A stretch of DNA of 64,000 nt. Origin: Hofstenia miamia (lineage: Eukaryota > Xenacoelomorpha > Acoela > Hofsteniidae). Positions 25,958 to 37,021 of this stretch are shown here, one piece after another. Position 1 is the first letter of the stretch. Every line of letters starts with the position of its first letter. The notes under the pieces were generated by a model. The model was not told where the DNA came from and searched no databases. It saw only the letters and a list, made by a program, of their open reading frames with translations. The translations under genes were made by a program, and so were the position numbers. The stretch lies in the NCBI GenBank assembly GCA_900660155.1, contig CABFPE010000448.1, forward strand, positions 394,971-458,970, written 5' to 3'.

Positions 25958-26802
25958 TTAAGGTGTGTTCCCACTATCGGCTTTTATCAGCAGATTTTAA
26001 TCGAAAATGCAATTATTTTCGTTCACATTGGCGATTTTTTATCATCCGATTTTTTATCAGAAAAAGCGGAGTTGGAAGAGTGTTCAGACTATCGATTTTT
26101 TATCAGATGATAAATTATCATCTTTTGATTGACAGTAAGAAAAACAACAACATCTGTTTATGGATTGGTTTGTCTTTGAATGTAAACAATTTTTACATAT
26201 TTTGAAGTTGAAATATTTCAACGACAATAAGTTACGTTTTGGAAGTCTGTTCCCTACTTGAAAAGTAAGCAATTAGTTTTAAGTAGCTATTCGACTAGTT
26301 TTAATACCGTTCAGACTATCGACTTTTATCAGCTGATAAATTATCAGATGACAGTAATCTGGCTGTTTTGCCAAAAAATCGGATGGAGCGTTCAGACTAT
26401 CGACTTNAGGGAAGTGATCCAAATTCAATACGTTAACAAATGAAAATGCAACCGTAAACAACAATTCTAGCTTCAAATGTTTGCATGCGCTTAATAAATT
26501 TATTTGCATAGATATATTTGAAGAAAAGTGCAGAACCTAAATGTGTCAAAGTTATTTGTAATAACATTTGCGGAAAAAACACGCCTTTAACGTAAACTTC
26601 ATCTTTAGCGAATTTATTTTGAGTGTAAGTTAACGATTTGGTTTACGGTCATGTTAACGTAAAACACCATTTGTTAACGGTGTTGTTAACGTATTGAATT
26701 TGGATCACTTCCCTAAAAAAGCAGATAGAGTGTTCACACTATCGACTTTTATCACCGATTTCTTGACAGATGATAAAAGTCGATAGTGGGAACACACCTT
26801 AA
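25958..26802. mobile_element. Iterated-motif MITE, copy 1 (carries a nested MITE)
   Basis: TTAA at each end encloses inverted repeats GGTGTGTTCCCACTATCG... and ...CGATAGTGGGAACACACC. Inside, the same word recurs as GTTCAGACTATCGAYTTTTA near 26083, 26309, 26389 and 26732, and is often followed by a small palindrome such as TTATCAGCTGATAA. No transposase reading. A near-identical copy without the insertion is at 52935-53483. The TTAA flanks suggest piggyBac-type mobilisation, but the GGTGTG start is unusual for that family. It is interrupted by the element at 26408-26714 and a single N at 26407. Confidence 0.8.
26408..26714. mobile_element. Nested palindromic MITE with 32-bp perfect TIRs
   Basis: AGGGAAGTGATCCAAATTCA plus 12 further bases are repeated exactly in inverted form at the right end. 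The 307-bp interior is rich in GTTAACG words, as direct and inverted copies. Comparison with 52935-53483 shows it sits inside the older element. The left flank is a single N, so its target duplication cannot be read; the missing TTATCAGCCGAT of the host copy may be lost at that join. Superfamily not assigned. Confidence 0.8.
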
Positions 26803-27212
26803 TAGATCAGAAGAATGACATGACTGCCCTATGAAATGCGCTTATAACTCAGGAATCAGCAGCAGTCTGACAGTTTTTCCACTTCGCGCCGTGTGTTCTC
26901 CACAAGTTAAAAAGACAGGTTTGACAACCGTCCGCACTCCCATGTGAACAAAGTATACATGGCAGCGCTTTCCTATGCTTAACGTCCTCTGTAAGTACGA
27001 TATTTTATACGATGACGCGCCTTCTAAGACATTGGAGTTACTCAGTAACCGCCGCGTTGAGGCGTAGATATGCATCTACGATGATTTGGGCGCAGTGCCC
27101 TTTGGATTGACTATATATATATATTTTTGTCTAATTACATGCGGTAATAACGAGAAAACAAACGGCGCAGAGGTCTATTTATTAATACATTTAATGGCTT
27201 TGTTGTGTTGTG

Positions 27213-27233
27213 CCTGTTGTGTGACACAACAGG
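27213..27233. repeat. Palindrome in TTGTG-rich block
   Basis: CCTGTTGTG-TGA-CACAACAGG, a 9-bp perfect hairpin, set within TTGTGTTGTG repeats at about 27200-27254. Function unknown. Confidence 0.7.
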
Positions 27234-27588
27234 GTTTTGCTGTTGTGTTGTGCTGATTAATGTGTGAAAAATCTCATTTAACGACAAGTCTGTTATGAAG
27301 TCACTGTTGCTTCCATACAATTAGAGAAAAGAAACTTGTTGGTTAATTTCAACCAAAGCCTTGTTTCAACTCAAAATTTTAATTCTAAATAATAGAATTA
27401 GGCAAAAACAGAACTTTCCCCTTTAACGTCAGTCATGGATTTGTATTTCTTGCATTAGTCAGAATTCCGCAAGAAATTTGCAAGAAGCGATTGAAAATTA
27501 GTCATTTGCTCGAAACGTGTCCGTATACATTAAATGAAATTGAAAACTAATTTTTCTGTTTTTATGAAAACATTCTGCTTTTTTGCTT

Positions 27589-27590
<2 letters not shown>

Positions 27591-27636
<46 letters not shown>
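27591..27636. repeat. (TA)n microsatellite
   Basis: About 45 bases of TA, immediately before a 56-bp block that recurs at 28630. Confidence 0.9.
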
Positions 27637-27639
<3 letters not shown>

Positions 27640-27649
27640 AAAAGGAAAA

Positions 27650-27705
27650 CACATTATCTGCAATATATTTTAGTTATCCGAATTTTAAAAGAATAAATAA
27701 CATTG
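27650..27705 (+). repeat. Direct repeat pair, copy a
   Basis: A 56-bp block containing GATATATTTTAGTTAYCCGA-like sequence that recurs at 28630-28685 with about six differences. It may be a remnant of one repeat family or of a local duplication. Confidence 0.7.
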
Positions 27706-28629
27706 AGCAGTTAATAAGGCTGTGTGCATTTCGTGAGTTTAACCTAATCGTCCATTTTTTACTGACTGATAACCGTAACCGGTCTAGATTTTTTAAGACG
27801 CCAAACAATATGCTAAAAATAAAAAAATTCCTCAAAAAGAATAAAAACAAATTTAAAAAGTCTTTGAGATAAAATTTAATCAGGCTTCTTTCGACTGATC
27901 GAATAACGTTAACGTGATCTGGGTCAAGCTTAAATTAGATTAAGCTCCGTTGATTTCTTGACAAACTTGCTGCAAAGCCGCGTTCTTTCCAATTAGTAAA
28001 ATTTGTGTCAGAGAGAATAGATTAATATCGTTATAACCGTAACCGCATAAACTTATAAAATTTGTAACCTTACCTACATGACATTGAGATTTAATTCTAG
28101 GCATTATTATGTTAATATCTTAACTGTTGCCATCCACACAGCATTTATTCTTCCTTAGATTTGTGTTGATAGCATCTCAATGAGATGACACTGCTCACAT
28201 CGCTCAAAAGAAAAATGAAAAAATGCCAATAGATTATTACGAAATAACAATTCAGATAATTGAGATAGATATCTTTCATTAATATTTAGATCGGATCCAT
28301 TAAAACACTGTACAAAATACGCTCACCAAAACTGCAAAAGCTGAGCAGTAAGCATGATGCCACTGAAGTCTATACAGAGCTCTCATAAAGCTACACTTTG
28401 AAGTTTACCACACCCAACAATCAACACAGCATTCCCTGTGGAGCAGTAATGGCAACTTTAGCCTCCTGAGATGTATTTAATCAAACGTAATGACAATAAT
28501 CAAACGAACTTTAAGAGCAAAGTAGAGCAAAACACAGCACTATGCTAACGTTAAGGCGAACTTTATTTTTCATTTGGCGAATATGAAACTTACGCATTGA
28601 TTCTTGATGATATACAGAAAAAATAATAG

Positions 28630-28685
28630 CACAGCATCTGCGATATATTTTAGTTACCCGAATTTTAAAAAAATAAATAGCATTG
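28630..28685 (+). repeat. Direct repeat pair, copy b
   Basis: Second copy of the block at 27650-27705, 980 bases downstream in the same orientation. Confidence 0.7.
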
Positions 28686-30617
28686 TAAGTTTACTCTCTG
28701 GTAGGTTTTAGAGGGAATATATTAATCAGAATTGAGGCGAATTATCTATTAAGCAGTAATTGCAAGAATTCATTGTTAGATTAATTTTTAAAATGCTGAA
28801 TCGCACCTGCTATAAACTCATTAGTAAACCATTGTTTTAGAATGTGTAAATTTACATCAAACGTAAACCAATTTGTAGAAAAAACTTTGGAGCGAATGAT
28901 TGGATTGTTAGAACTAAGTGGGAGCGGTTTGTAAATCTTGTCAGTAAATTCAAAAATAAAGATTGGATGCTAAAAACAAAATTAAAGCATGGTGAATAAG
29001 GGTGACCTGACACTAACCCAAGAAAACATTTGAGATTTGATAAATTATTTTAAAATTTCGAAATCTTTTCAACTCATTTTAAGAATATATTTTGAATTTG
29101 CTAATTCCTTGAAAATATTGATAAACCTAACTCTAATTCCTCAAAACAAACCATTTAATCGTTGAGACTTCCTTATAAATTTGAAATATAATTCCGCGAA
29201 GAACTTCACCTTAGGCCCATAGATCTCGTTTTCCAATTAAGAGAATACTTCAAATTTAAAATCGATAGCATAGCTGGTGTTCACTGTTAACTAGGATTTT
29301 GTAACACCCATGGAATATTTTGAAACTAAATATTTCAATGGGACTAATACCATAAATGAAGCAAGTGGAATTAGGGATTTTCAATATTTTTCATTATTTT
29401 TTGCATTCCATGCCACCAGAAATTCTCAAAGGACTGGCATGGGACAGGATTGATACTAAATCATTTGGGAGAATTAGGACTGGAACCAATAAAATTCTTG
29501 CCAAGCAAAATTCTCCTATTAACATACTTCAAATTTTGCTTTGAAATTTCTTGAAATCCTTAGAAAAATGATGCAATTCAAAACATTAGAAACTTTTAGA
29601 GAAATTATCTTTATTCGAAAGGATAATACTATGCTTTTATTTATTTGATTTCAAAATATTATAATGCTGGGGAACAGACCGGTATCTCCCCGGAGGAATT
29701 AACAACCCAGCTGGAAAGAACCAGCTTGATGTATCCAATTTTTTACATTCATATTACATCGCTAGGAAGAAGTATTTCATTTTTAAGAATTCTATCAACA
29801 TTTATTTATGAATGAATCTAAGATAAAAATCATTGTAAACTAAGAATTTAATTAGGTTTGGGGAAAACTTAAAATGAAGTATTGTTTATCTTGAATGAGA
29901 AAACCGCATCCCTGTATTATATATCTAAACAAATGTAAAGCTTTAACTGATAGAATTTATTTATTCTTTGTCCATTTTCTTCACTTAATTATTTGATGAA
30001 CACCTAATTGTGTTTAAATCTAGTATCTATGCAACAGTAAGCGTCACCGAAAATAAGTCACTTGGAATACACTAATTAACTGTTTGAAATACTAATATGA
30101 GGTGTGTGACCTTAAAAACGCCACCTCAAATTTAAAATTAATATATTTCGCCAATATGTGACACGCTCTTTCATAAACGCATAACTATTATATCTATAAA
30201 TGGAGTTGTAACTTAGAAACATTAATAATTTCTACAGTACAGGAAAAAACGTCAAACTGACGTTGGCTTGTTGCTGGCATTTCATTGAATGATAACTAAG
30301 GAGTGCATATAAAGGAATCTGAAAGTATTTTACAAGTAAGTCAATCTCTAGCCATGGTATTTTAATGACATCATGTTGTCTCTTGATTGTATTAAGTGAG
30401 TTGCATCCTAAGTAAGAACATTCGAGTAGGGCTGAGTCGAATAGGATTTGAGCTCTAACTAACAAAACAAGTATGCTGAAGTAAAATATATGTACAAGTT
30501 TAACCTCATAAAATAGTAATGAATAATAATTATCATGATGAAAATGTGTTATTCAAAAAATAATTATCTAAATGAGAAAGGTTAGGTGTGATTTCATTCT
30601 GCAAATTTGTACGAAAA

Positions 30618-31019
30618 TTAGCCTCTAATCCGCATCAAGTATAAAGAACATTTACATGTCATGTTTGTCCTTCCCTGTTGCGTTAATTTCTGTAGCAATT
30701 GGTACACCGCGAAATTGCGCTGATTGACGGTATCCTCATACAAAATAAGCATCGCTGAAAAATATTTTTTTGTTATTACACGATGTGGGTTCTCATGTGT
30801 ACAGGTGACGCAGTTATGCTTTTTACCGACTCCAACTAATGTGAAATACGACTCATTTTTCCCCAGAATTGCTTTAATTCCATTTGAAACAAGAAACACT
30901 AAACGATGTGGTTTGCCTTCAATCTGAAGCTCTACTACAAGGGTAATTTTCAAGGGAGACATTCCAACTGATCGTAAAATACCCTTGCCACTAACTTTTG
31001 GAACAATAGCATGTCCCAT
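30618..31019 (-). other. Possible retroelement protease-like fossil
   Basis: An open minus-strand stretch whose word order (a GMSPLKI.. segment, then LVVELQIEGKPHRLVFLV, then IKAILG) vaguely resembles a retropepsin-like region of Ty3-type elements. No LTRs or neighbouring domains are visible. If real it is an isolated, old fragment; it may equally be a chance reading. Confidence 0.2.
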
Positions 31020-31128
31020 TTCTCTTCACGTTTGCGAAATTTCCAGAAGCTGTTCGACTACTCTCTGCTAACATCGAAGAATGGAGAAATTTTGTTTTCT
31101 TAAAATAGATAGAAATATTGTAAATCCC

Positions 31129-31136
<8 letters not shown>

Positions 31137-31167
<31 letters not shown>
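31137..31167. repeat. (TA)n microsatellite
   Basis: About 31 bases of TA within the first intron. Confidence 0.9.
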
Positions 31168-31169
<2 letters not shown>

Positions 31170-32371
31170 CCCTATCATTGCTATGCCAAAGGTATGTTAG
31201 TGTTTTTTAATAATCACGAACCTTTTGAAGACTAATTTGATCTTGGCATTGTTAGTTGCTTATAGTGCAATTTATATGAGATTTTTTTGATTGAAGCATC
31301 CCAAATTATATTAGTATCATTAAATTTTGGCCGTGATTGTAATAACTAAGGTATTCCACTTGCTTCTCTGTGTTTCTTCTACTTTTCTATTTGCAAGTTG
31401 ACACAAACCAATGTACAATATACACAATTTTTAAAGAATATTGGATCCGAAACAGATACGAAATTTTCTCAAAATATAGATTCGATCCGATCCAATTCCA
31501 TCTCTGAATCAAGTGCATAAAGACCGTATTGATATGATCGCTTATTGAGGTACTAAGGTCAGATTAATCCAGATGAATAAAACAGTCAGACATATGAGAC
31601 TTTGTTTATAATATAGGAATCACATATATGATATTCTTATCTAAGACATTCATTTATAATTCCTATATATGTTGCTATGCACATAAATAGATCCAATAAG
31701 AAACTAGCACGTGGAAAAATAAGCACACGTACTTTCATTTATGAAATATTCATCTTTATGAGCTACATTGACTATAATTGTAAACTGAGATTGTAGTCAT
31801 AATTTGGTGATATAAGAAAATGTACCATTCCGCAAAATTTTTATACAAAAAACAATTATTGAAGGAAAACGAAAACGCATTTTAAATTAAAATGTTTTTG
31901 GTTACTAAGTACTTACAAAATAGGTTTGCAAATACGGACTATAGGCCGTGCAGATAATTAGTTTCTTAAATAATAATAAACAATGATAAAGTGTGTTTAG
32001 AGGTTGCAACATTTTATTGTCAGTGCTTAATTAAAAATTCATAAATGGTTATGGAAAACGTCATTAAATTTGATACCCAGCGTGCGAGGTAATTGGAACG
32101 GCACGTCCACCAAATTTCATTAAAAGGTACGTTGACAATCCGTCAATCTTAATAAACTACAAACACCTTTCAAAGCAACAAACTTTCTAAATCACAATTT
32201 CAATTCAATAAACTTTTATATAAGTCTGTCTAATAAGATAGCAATATATTCATACAATTCTAAAAAGATTCCTTATTTAACATTTCGTACCAAAATCTCT
32301 GTATTAAACTTTCTGCATACAAACCATACATACCAAATGAATTTCGAGCTGATCCGAGATCGTAACTTTTT

Positions 32372-32416
32372 TAGGGGCCGGCGGTATGAAAATTTTGGGA
32401 GTCAGTTCGATATCGG

Positions 32417-32451
<35 letters not shown>

Positions 32452-32595
32452 NNNNNNNNNNNNNNNNNNNNNNNNNNNNNNNNNNNNNNNNNNNNNNNNN
32501 NNNNNNNNNNNNNNNNNNNNNNNNNNNNNNNNNNNNNNNNNNNNNNNNNNNNNNNNNNNNNNNNNNNNNNNNNNNNNNNNNNNNNNNNNNNNNNT

Positions 32596-32631
<36 letters not shown>

Positions 32632-32911
32632 GTTCCTTTTGTAAAGATATTTATGACAAAGTTTTGTTACTGCATGATTAATAGACATTTCTTCTTAAGA
32701 AATTTCCTGAGCTTTCCAAAGTGCTCTATCGTAGAGCTCGTACAGAAACACTTCAAGTTTTGATACTGCAAATGTTGATCCGCAGGCTTGCATAAAATAC
32801 AAATACTCTTAAATAAAATATCGATTAACAATTTTTTAGGGAAGATACCGCGGTATCGGCATTTTTCGCAATTGGCAAAATACCGTGGCATCGGCATACC
32901 GCCGGGCCCCA
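32372..32911. mobile_element. Candidate DNA element with GGGGCCGGCGGTATG ends
   Basis: The left end, TAGGGGCCGGCGGTATG, and the reversed right end, TGGGGCCCGGCGGTATGCCG, are inverted repeats in strongly AT-rich DNA. Near the right end a GATACCGCGGTATC palindrome repeats the inner word. The middle holds (TA)n and a 143-N gap (32452-32594). No clear target duplication, so superfamily and exact ends are open. Confidence 0.5.
32420..32631. repeat. (TA)n array with 143-N gap
   Basis: TA repeats on both sides of unresolved bases 32452-32594; array length unknown. Confidence 0.95.
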
Positions 32912-35059
32912 CAATTAATCTAATGCGATCGAATTAATCATTTCAATAAATTTATAATCAACTAATCGGTTGCACAGAAGAAAAACTGGAAAATATGAAG
33001 TTCGTAACTTCAGGCCTCAGATGTTTAGTTGCCATCAAGAAAACTTGTAATGGCTAGGTCAGCCATCCATTCTGATTATAGATATTTGGTTTAATAATAA
33101 CCAACTAGAGAGCATCATCTTACACCTCAAAAAACTGATTTTTTTGAATAAACACTTCAAAGTTTAACATTTTAAAGTTAACTTCTTGAGATATTAATAA
33201 GTGCAGAAGTGGTAATGCGCGGATATCTCGTTGAAAAGAGTAAACGGCAATTTATTAAAACTTGATTGCGGCAACTCTGCTAATAAACATTCAAATGGTT
33301 CAACATCCAACGCTGAAACCAATGAAGCGCAGCTATAGTGCATCTGCAAACGCGTATTATTTAACGAAAATCACGGGGTTATGACTCCTATAAACCTTTC
33401 CTTAGTTCGGAGTATATCATTCAAAGGATGTAGCAGCACAAGCAGGGGTGACCACGAAGAGCTGAGGGGAACGAGTTCTTTCCATTGATTTTTGTGCAAT
33501 AAGTAATCAAGGCAAAAAGTACCAATATTTAGCCTCTCTAGCTATTAAAGCCTATTACTAGATATTTGTGAGAATTGCATTAAAATAACATGAATCAATT
33601 TATGATACACAACAAAGAATTATTTGACCAACTAAGCTAAGCAAATATCTCCAAAAATTTCTCAATGTTTATAGAGTTGATAGGTTTTCTTTCAAACGCC
33701 GTTAGTATACATGTAGAGTTATTGACATAATTTGGGTTTAATTTTGTATATAATCTATAGTGTATTGCACACTACTAAAAGTTAAGAGAAACTTTGTAAT
33801 GCACACAATCACGAAATGGCCTAAAGATTTAACTCATTCTATAATTCTCTACATGCCAATTAAGTAAATATAAAAATTTAAGTGGAGAATTTTCAAAAAC
33901 CTAAAAACCTTAAGCATTTCCTAGGAATTGACATTGAAACTTATGAACTACATGACTTCACTTTGTGGAAGGACTTAGCTTACATTTTTCGGGTGAAATT
34001 ATTCAATTCCTTGATTAGTTATACTGCCTTGCTCTTTACAAACCTAATGTAAGTGCTCAAAAACCAAATGGGCGAATATTGCAGCTTATTATATTTATAG
34101 GTATGCATGCATTGGGTAAACCCGCATGACTTGCGGTGCATCCACAATCGTGCAGTTATGGTAAAGCTAGAAATGAGAATGTTGGTGCGGTTGTGTCGGC
34201 AAATACCGATATTTAGGCAATGTGCGTCTAGAATTTGGTACTGCTGACACAAAACAATTTTTGTTCGCACATGGAATTCATTGAAAAATTGATATATTAT
34301 GAAATGGTTACTTAAAAATTGTTTAATATTGTCATTAACGAATGTGAGAATATGTTCGGGTTGGGAATAAATGAAAATACAGCCGCCAGTGTGGGTCGAG
34401 TGCGGGCATGTAGTATGCAAATTACAGCTTGGGAAGTTTGATGAGAATTATGTACATTCACTAATCTTTGTAAACTAAGTATTAAAGTATATTTAAATAC
34501 TAAATCTGCAAAATCGATATTAACAAAATTCGTTTATTATTACTATATTATTTTTACAAACATGATAGGAAGTGAAATATTTACATTGAGTGAACATTTG
34601 TCATTTTAGGTTCGGGTAGCTCTATTTATATTACACGCATGACAACTAACAAGTGGTCTTTAATAGCTAGTGCTATTTTTTGTATGTTCTGAATGCTGGC
34701 GATTTACTTGTTGGTGATTTTATGCTCTTTTTCATGGTTACAAGAAAAACTTATTATGAGGTCATTTCTGGTCCCAGGTGCACCATTACAAAGTTAATAT
34801 AGCTATTTTCTACTTTAAAATTAAATCTAAACAATATTATATCTTAGAAATAGGATGCATATGTCTCTTGCATTTTGATTTGAGATGCAATAAAAAAATT
34901 ATATTCATATTTTGGCTGAAATCAAAATAAGAAACAAGCAGTTGCGATTGAGCACCGCACTAGATTACCTACGACACGCATTGAAAATAGTGGAACGTAA
35001 CGAAGACACAAATGTTATTGATCTAGTCTGGTTAGTATTAATTAAATGGGAACACTTAC

Positions 35060-35100
35060 CAAAGAAATAGAAAAACAAGTGATAAAATCCAGAAAAGCAT
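35060..35100 (-). CDS. Exon 1 (signal peptide) of the Cys-loop receptor gene
   Basis: On the minus strand ATG at 35100-35098 opens MLFWILSLVFLFL, a typical signal-peptide core, and the exon stops after TG at a strong donor (G|GTAAGTG). Joined directly to exon 3 the split codon becomes TGC and the product reads ...FLFLC-SLAVNPPRTEKTG; joined to candidate exon 2 it becomes TGT and also stays open. A hydrophobic leader followed by the DLLSDYDKRLRPNFG exon is what a receptor subunit of this family requires. A longer reading in another frame through this DNA (34965-35321) ignores the donor and looks like a shadow. The link over 24-34 kb is inferred from phase, orientation and product, not shown by a transcript. 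Confidence 0.65.
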
Positions 35101-35330
35101 TCCGAAAGACTTATTGAGCTTGTAATTTGTAAGAGGTGCACTGGAGAAATTGCGCGTGTATGCGCCTCATTGGGTACAACAGGTGGATATCGGAGCCAAG
35201 CGATGTATACAGTTGCAAAGAAAGAACGCGTTCGAGCAGTGGGCAGGAAAACAAAAAGAGAAATTAATAAAGTCAAACATTCTCGCCTCTGATTGGTTGA
35301 CGAGATGACCTTGTTTGTCAATTGAAATTA
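35101..35330 (-). promoter_or_regulatory. Probable 5' UTR and promoter of the receptor gene
   Basis: The DNA upstream of the exon 1 ATG is richer in GC and CpG than its surroundings (ACGCGTTCG-like words). It contains, on the minus strand, AACCAATCAG, a full NF-Y/CCAAT consensus, at about 35288-35298, roughly 190 bases before the ATG. A TTTATTAA stretch follows about 25 bases later and could be a weak TATA element. The start site is not determined. Confidence 0.5.
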
Positions 35331-35732
35331 TACTATTCGCCATCTACACTGATTAAGGAAAAATCACGCTTTTAATTCACGATGCCACCCCGTAGTGCAA
35401 GGGCGAACGCCAATGCATCTAATTGACAACAGATTAAAACAAGCCGCTGTAAATTGGATTAATTTTCAAGTACACAGGCTAAATGAAATTTCCAACGGTG
35501 TCTGTAAACAATAAGAATGAAACAATTCTGCTTTAAAATTAGTTTTAGGACCAATGGAGTACTGAACACGCCATGAATTAAAATAAAGAATTAGTTTGTG
35601 TTTTTTTTAGATTTATTTTAAGTATCTTTAGCTTGTAGATTTGTACATCATTTTTAAATATATTTTATAAATATGTATATGTTGTACTGCTACAAACATG
35701 AAATAAAGATATAAAGATAATTGGAGCATATA
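35331..35732. other. Intergenic stretch, nothing recognised
   Basis: AT-rich DNA between the receptor promoter and the first Tc1-like element. A short CpG-containing plus-strand reading MPPRSARANANASN at about 35381 ends quickly and is not supported as a gene. Confidence 0.5.
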
Positions 35733-37021
35733 CAGTACAGGCCAAAAGTTTGGGAACACTTTCCAAATTTAGAAATTTTTGTATTTTACACTAAGAAACG
35801 CAATGTAGAAACAATATAATAACACAATGTAGAAATAATATGATAACACCATGTAGACAGTAAATAATTAATTCAGAAAAACTCACTAATATTTTGTATA
35901 TCCGCCATTATTGGCTAAACACGCAGAAATGCGATTTGACATTGACTCGACCAGCTTTCTACAATAATCATCAGTAATCTCTGTGCACCATACCTTCAGA
36001 TCGTTGAGTGATGTGCATTGGCGCTTCTTCAGACAGTTATTGATGTGATGCCAGCAATTTTCTATGACGTTGAGGTCTGGGGAGTTTCCCTGTCAGTTCT
36101 CAAGCAGCCTAAAGTCTTGTGATGCAATACATTGTTTCACAACTTTGGTGCTGTGGCAAGGAGCACCATCTTGTTGTGGCACAGATGTTCCGCAAAGCTG
36201 CATAAACATGGGAACTTTCTCCTGAATTATTTTGAGGTAGGCCTTGGCTGTGGCTGTCTCGTTGTGAGAAACAAAATGCAGACCAGCACGCCCATTCGCA
36301 GTTATAGCACCCCAAATCATCACAGAAGATGCTGAGCGGACAGTTTGTTGTGTGTAACGTGTGTTGAATCTTTGGTTTCTTGGTCGTTGAACGTGTGACC
36401 GGTATGATGTAAACTGGCAAATCTTGGATTCATCACTAAACATTACTTGATGCCACATCTCAGGGGTGTAGTGTTGGTATTGCCTGCAGAAGCGCAACCG
36501 GTCTCGAATTTTCTTTAAGGTTTTGCTGCCAGTTTGCACGATGGAAGGTCAAAGGTAGTATTCAATCGACGCCTAAAGGTGCGTGTTGATACATTCTGCA
36601 CTACCGCACCTAGATTTGCTTTGACTTCAGAAGATGAAGAGAATGGTTGATTGACGACGTAACAGTGAATGAGACCGGTCAGTCTGAGGGGTTGTCACTT
36701 GCGAGCGGAAAAATTTTGCAGTTGCTGATAGCGAGTAACCGAAGATACTGACACGCCCATCCTCGTACAAGATATGAATTTGAGCACGCTTTGTTCGTGA
36801 TATTTCACTACCACGGACCATATTTCAAACTATAATGATTGTGCTTTTTGAGTGAAAATGTATAGTGTGTAAATCTAAAGTTGTGTTAATTTATTGGCTA
36901 AATGAATCTGTTGTAAATTCTAAGAAAAAATTGGGAATTCCAGGAATTTAACGAAGTTTCCAGGAAATAGCATAAAACACGCTTTAGACAGGTTACTGTT
37001 CCCAAAGTTTTGGCCAGTCTG
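35733..37021 (-). mobile_element. Tc1-like transposon 1
   Basis: A 1289-bp element flanked by TA on both sides (35731-35732, 37022-37023). The left end is CAGTACAGGCCAAAAGTTTG and the right end, reversed, is CAGACTGGCCAAAACTTTG, followed on both arms by GGGAACA. Both length and ends are normal for the Tc1 group. It carries one decayed transposase on the minus strand. Well-preserved ends and the moderate number of lesions suggest a fairly young copy. Confidence 0.9.
35886..36821 (-). pseudogene. Tc1-type transposase, inactivated
   Basis: The N-terminus MVRGSEISRTKRAQIH at 36821 resembles the usual Tc1 start. The DNA-binding half between about 36750 and 36540 is scrambled by frame changes. The catalytic half is mostly open from 36539: WHQVMFSDESK (first Asp), MIWGAI, QQDGAPCHS (second Asp), then an in-frame TGA just after RLLEN, and then NSPDLNVIENCWHHINN (catalytic Glu) down to NNGGYTKY and a stop at 35886. 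Counting the interrupted codon, 35 residues separate the second Asp from the Glu, one more than the usual DD34E; this depends on the alignment around the stop. The product would cut and rejoin transposon ends in the nucleus; this copy cannot be made intact. Confidence 0.9.

Larger units (their letters stand above)
10822..35059 (-). other. Receptor-gene first intron
   Basis: About 24 kb of AT-rich DNA between the signal-peptide exon and the candidate exon 2. It carries the hAT MITEs, the iterated-motif MITE with a nested palindromic MITE, family A repeats, (TA)n arrays and two N gaps listed separately. Stretches with nothing recognisable include 12130-15340, 18550-20270, 21900-23000, 24160-25090, 28700-30600, 31200-32360 and 32920-35050. 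If exon 2 is not used, intron 1 would run 1032-35059, about 34 kb. Confidence 0.6.

Noticed and set aside
34019-34420. 133-residue minus-strand reading rich in Cys and His
   Set aside because: No motif, splice context or repeat relation; length is possible by chance in AT-rich DNA of this size.
34965-35321. 118-residue minus-strand reading with a hydrophobic start
   Set aside because: It runs through the strong donor at 35060 in another frame. The shorter MLFWILSLVFLFL start fits exon 3 by phase, so the longer one is taken as a shadow.
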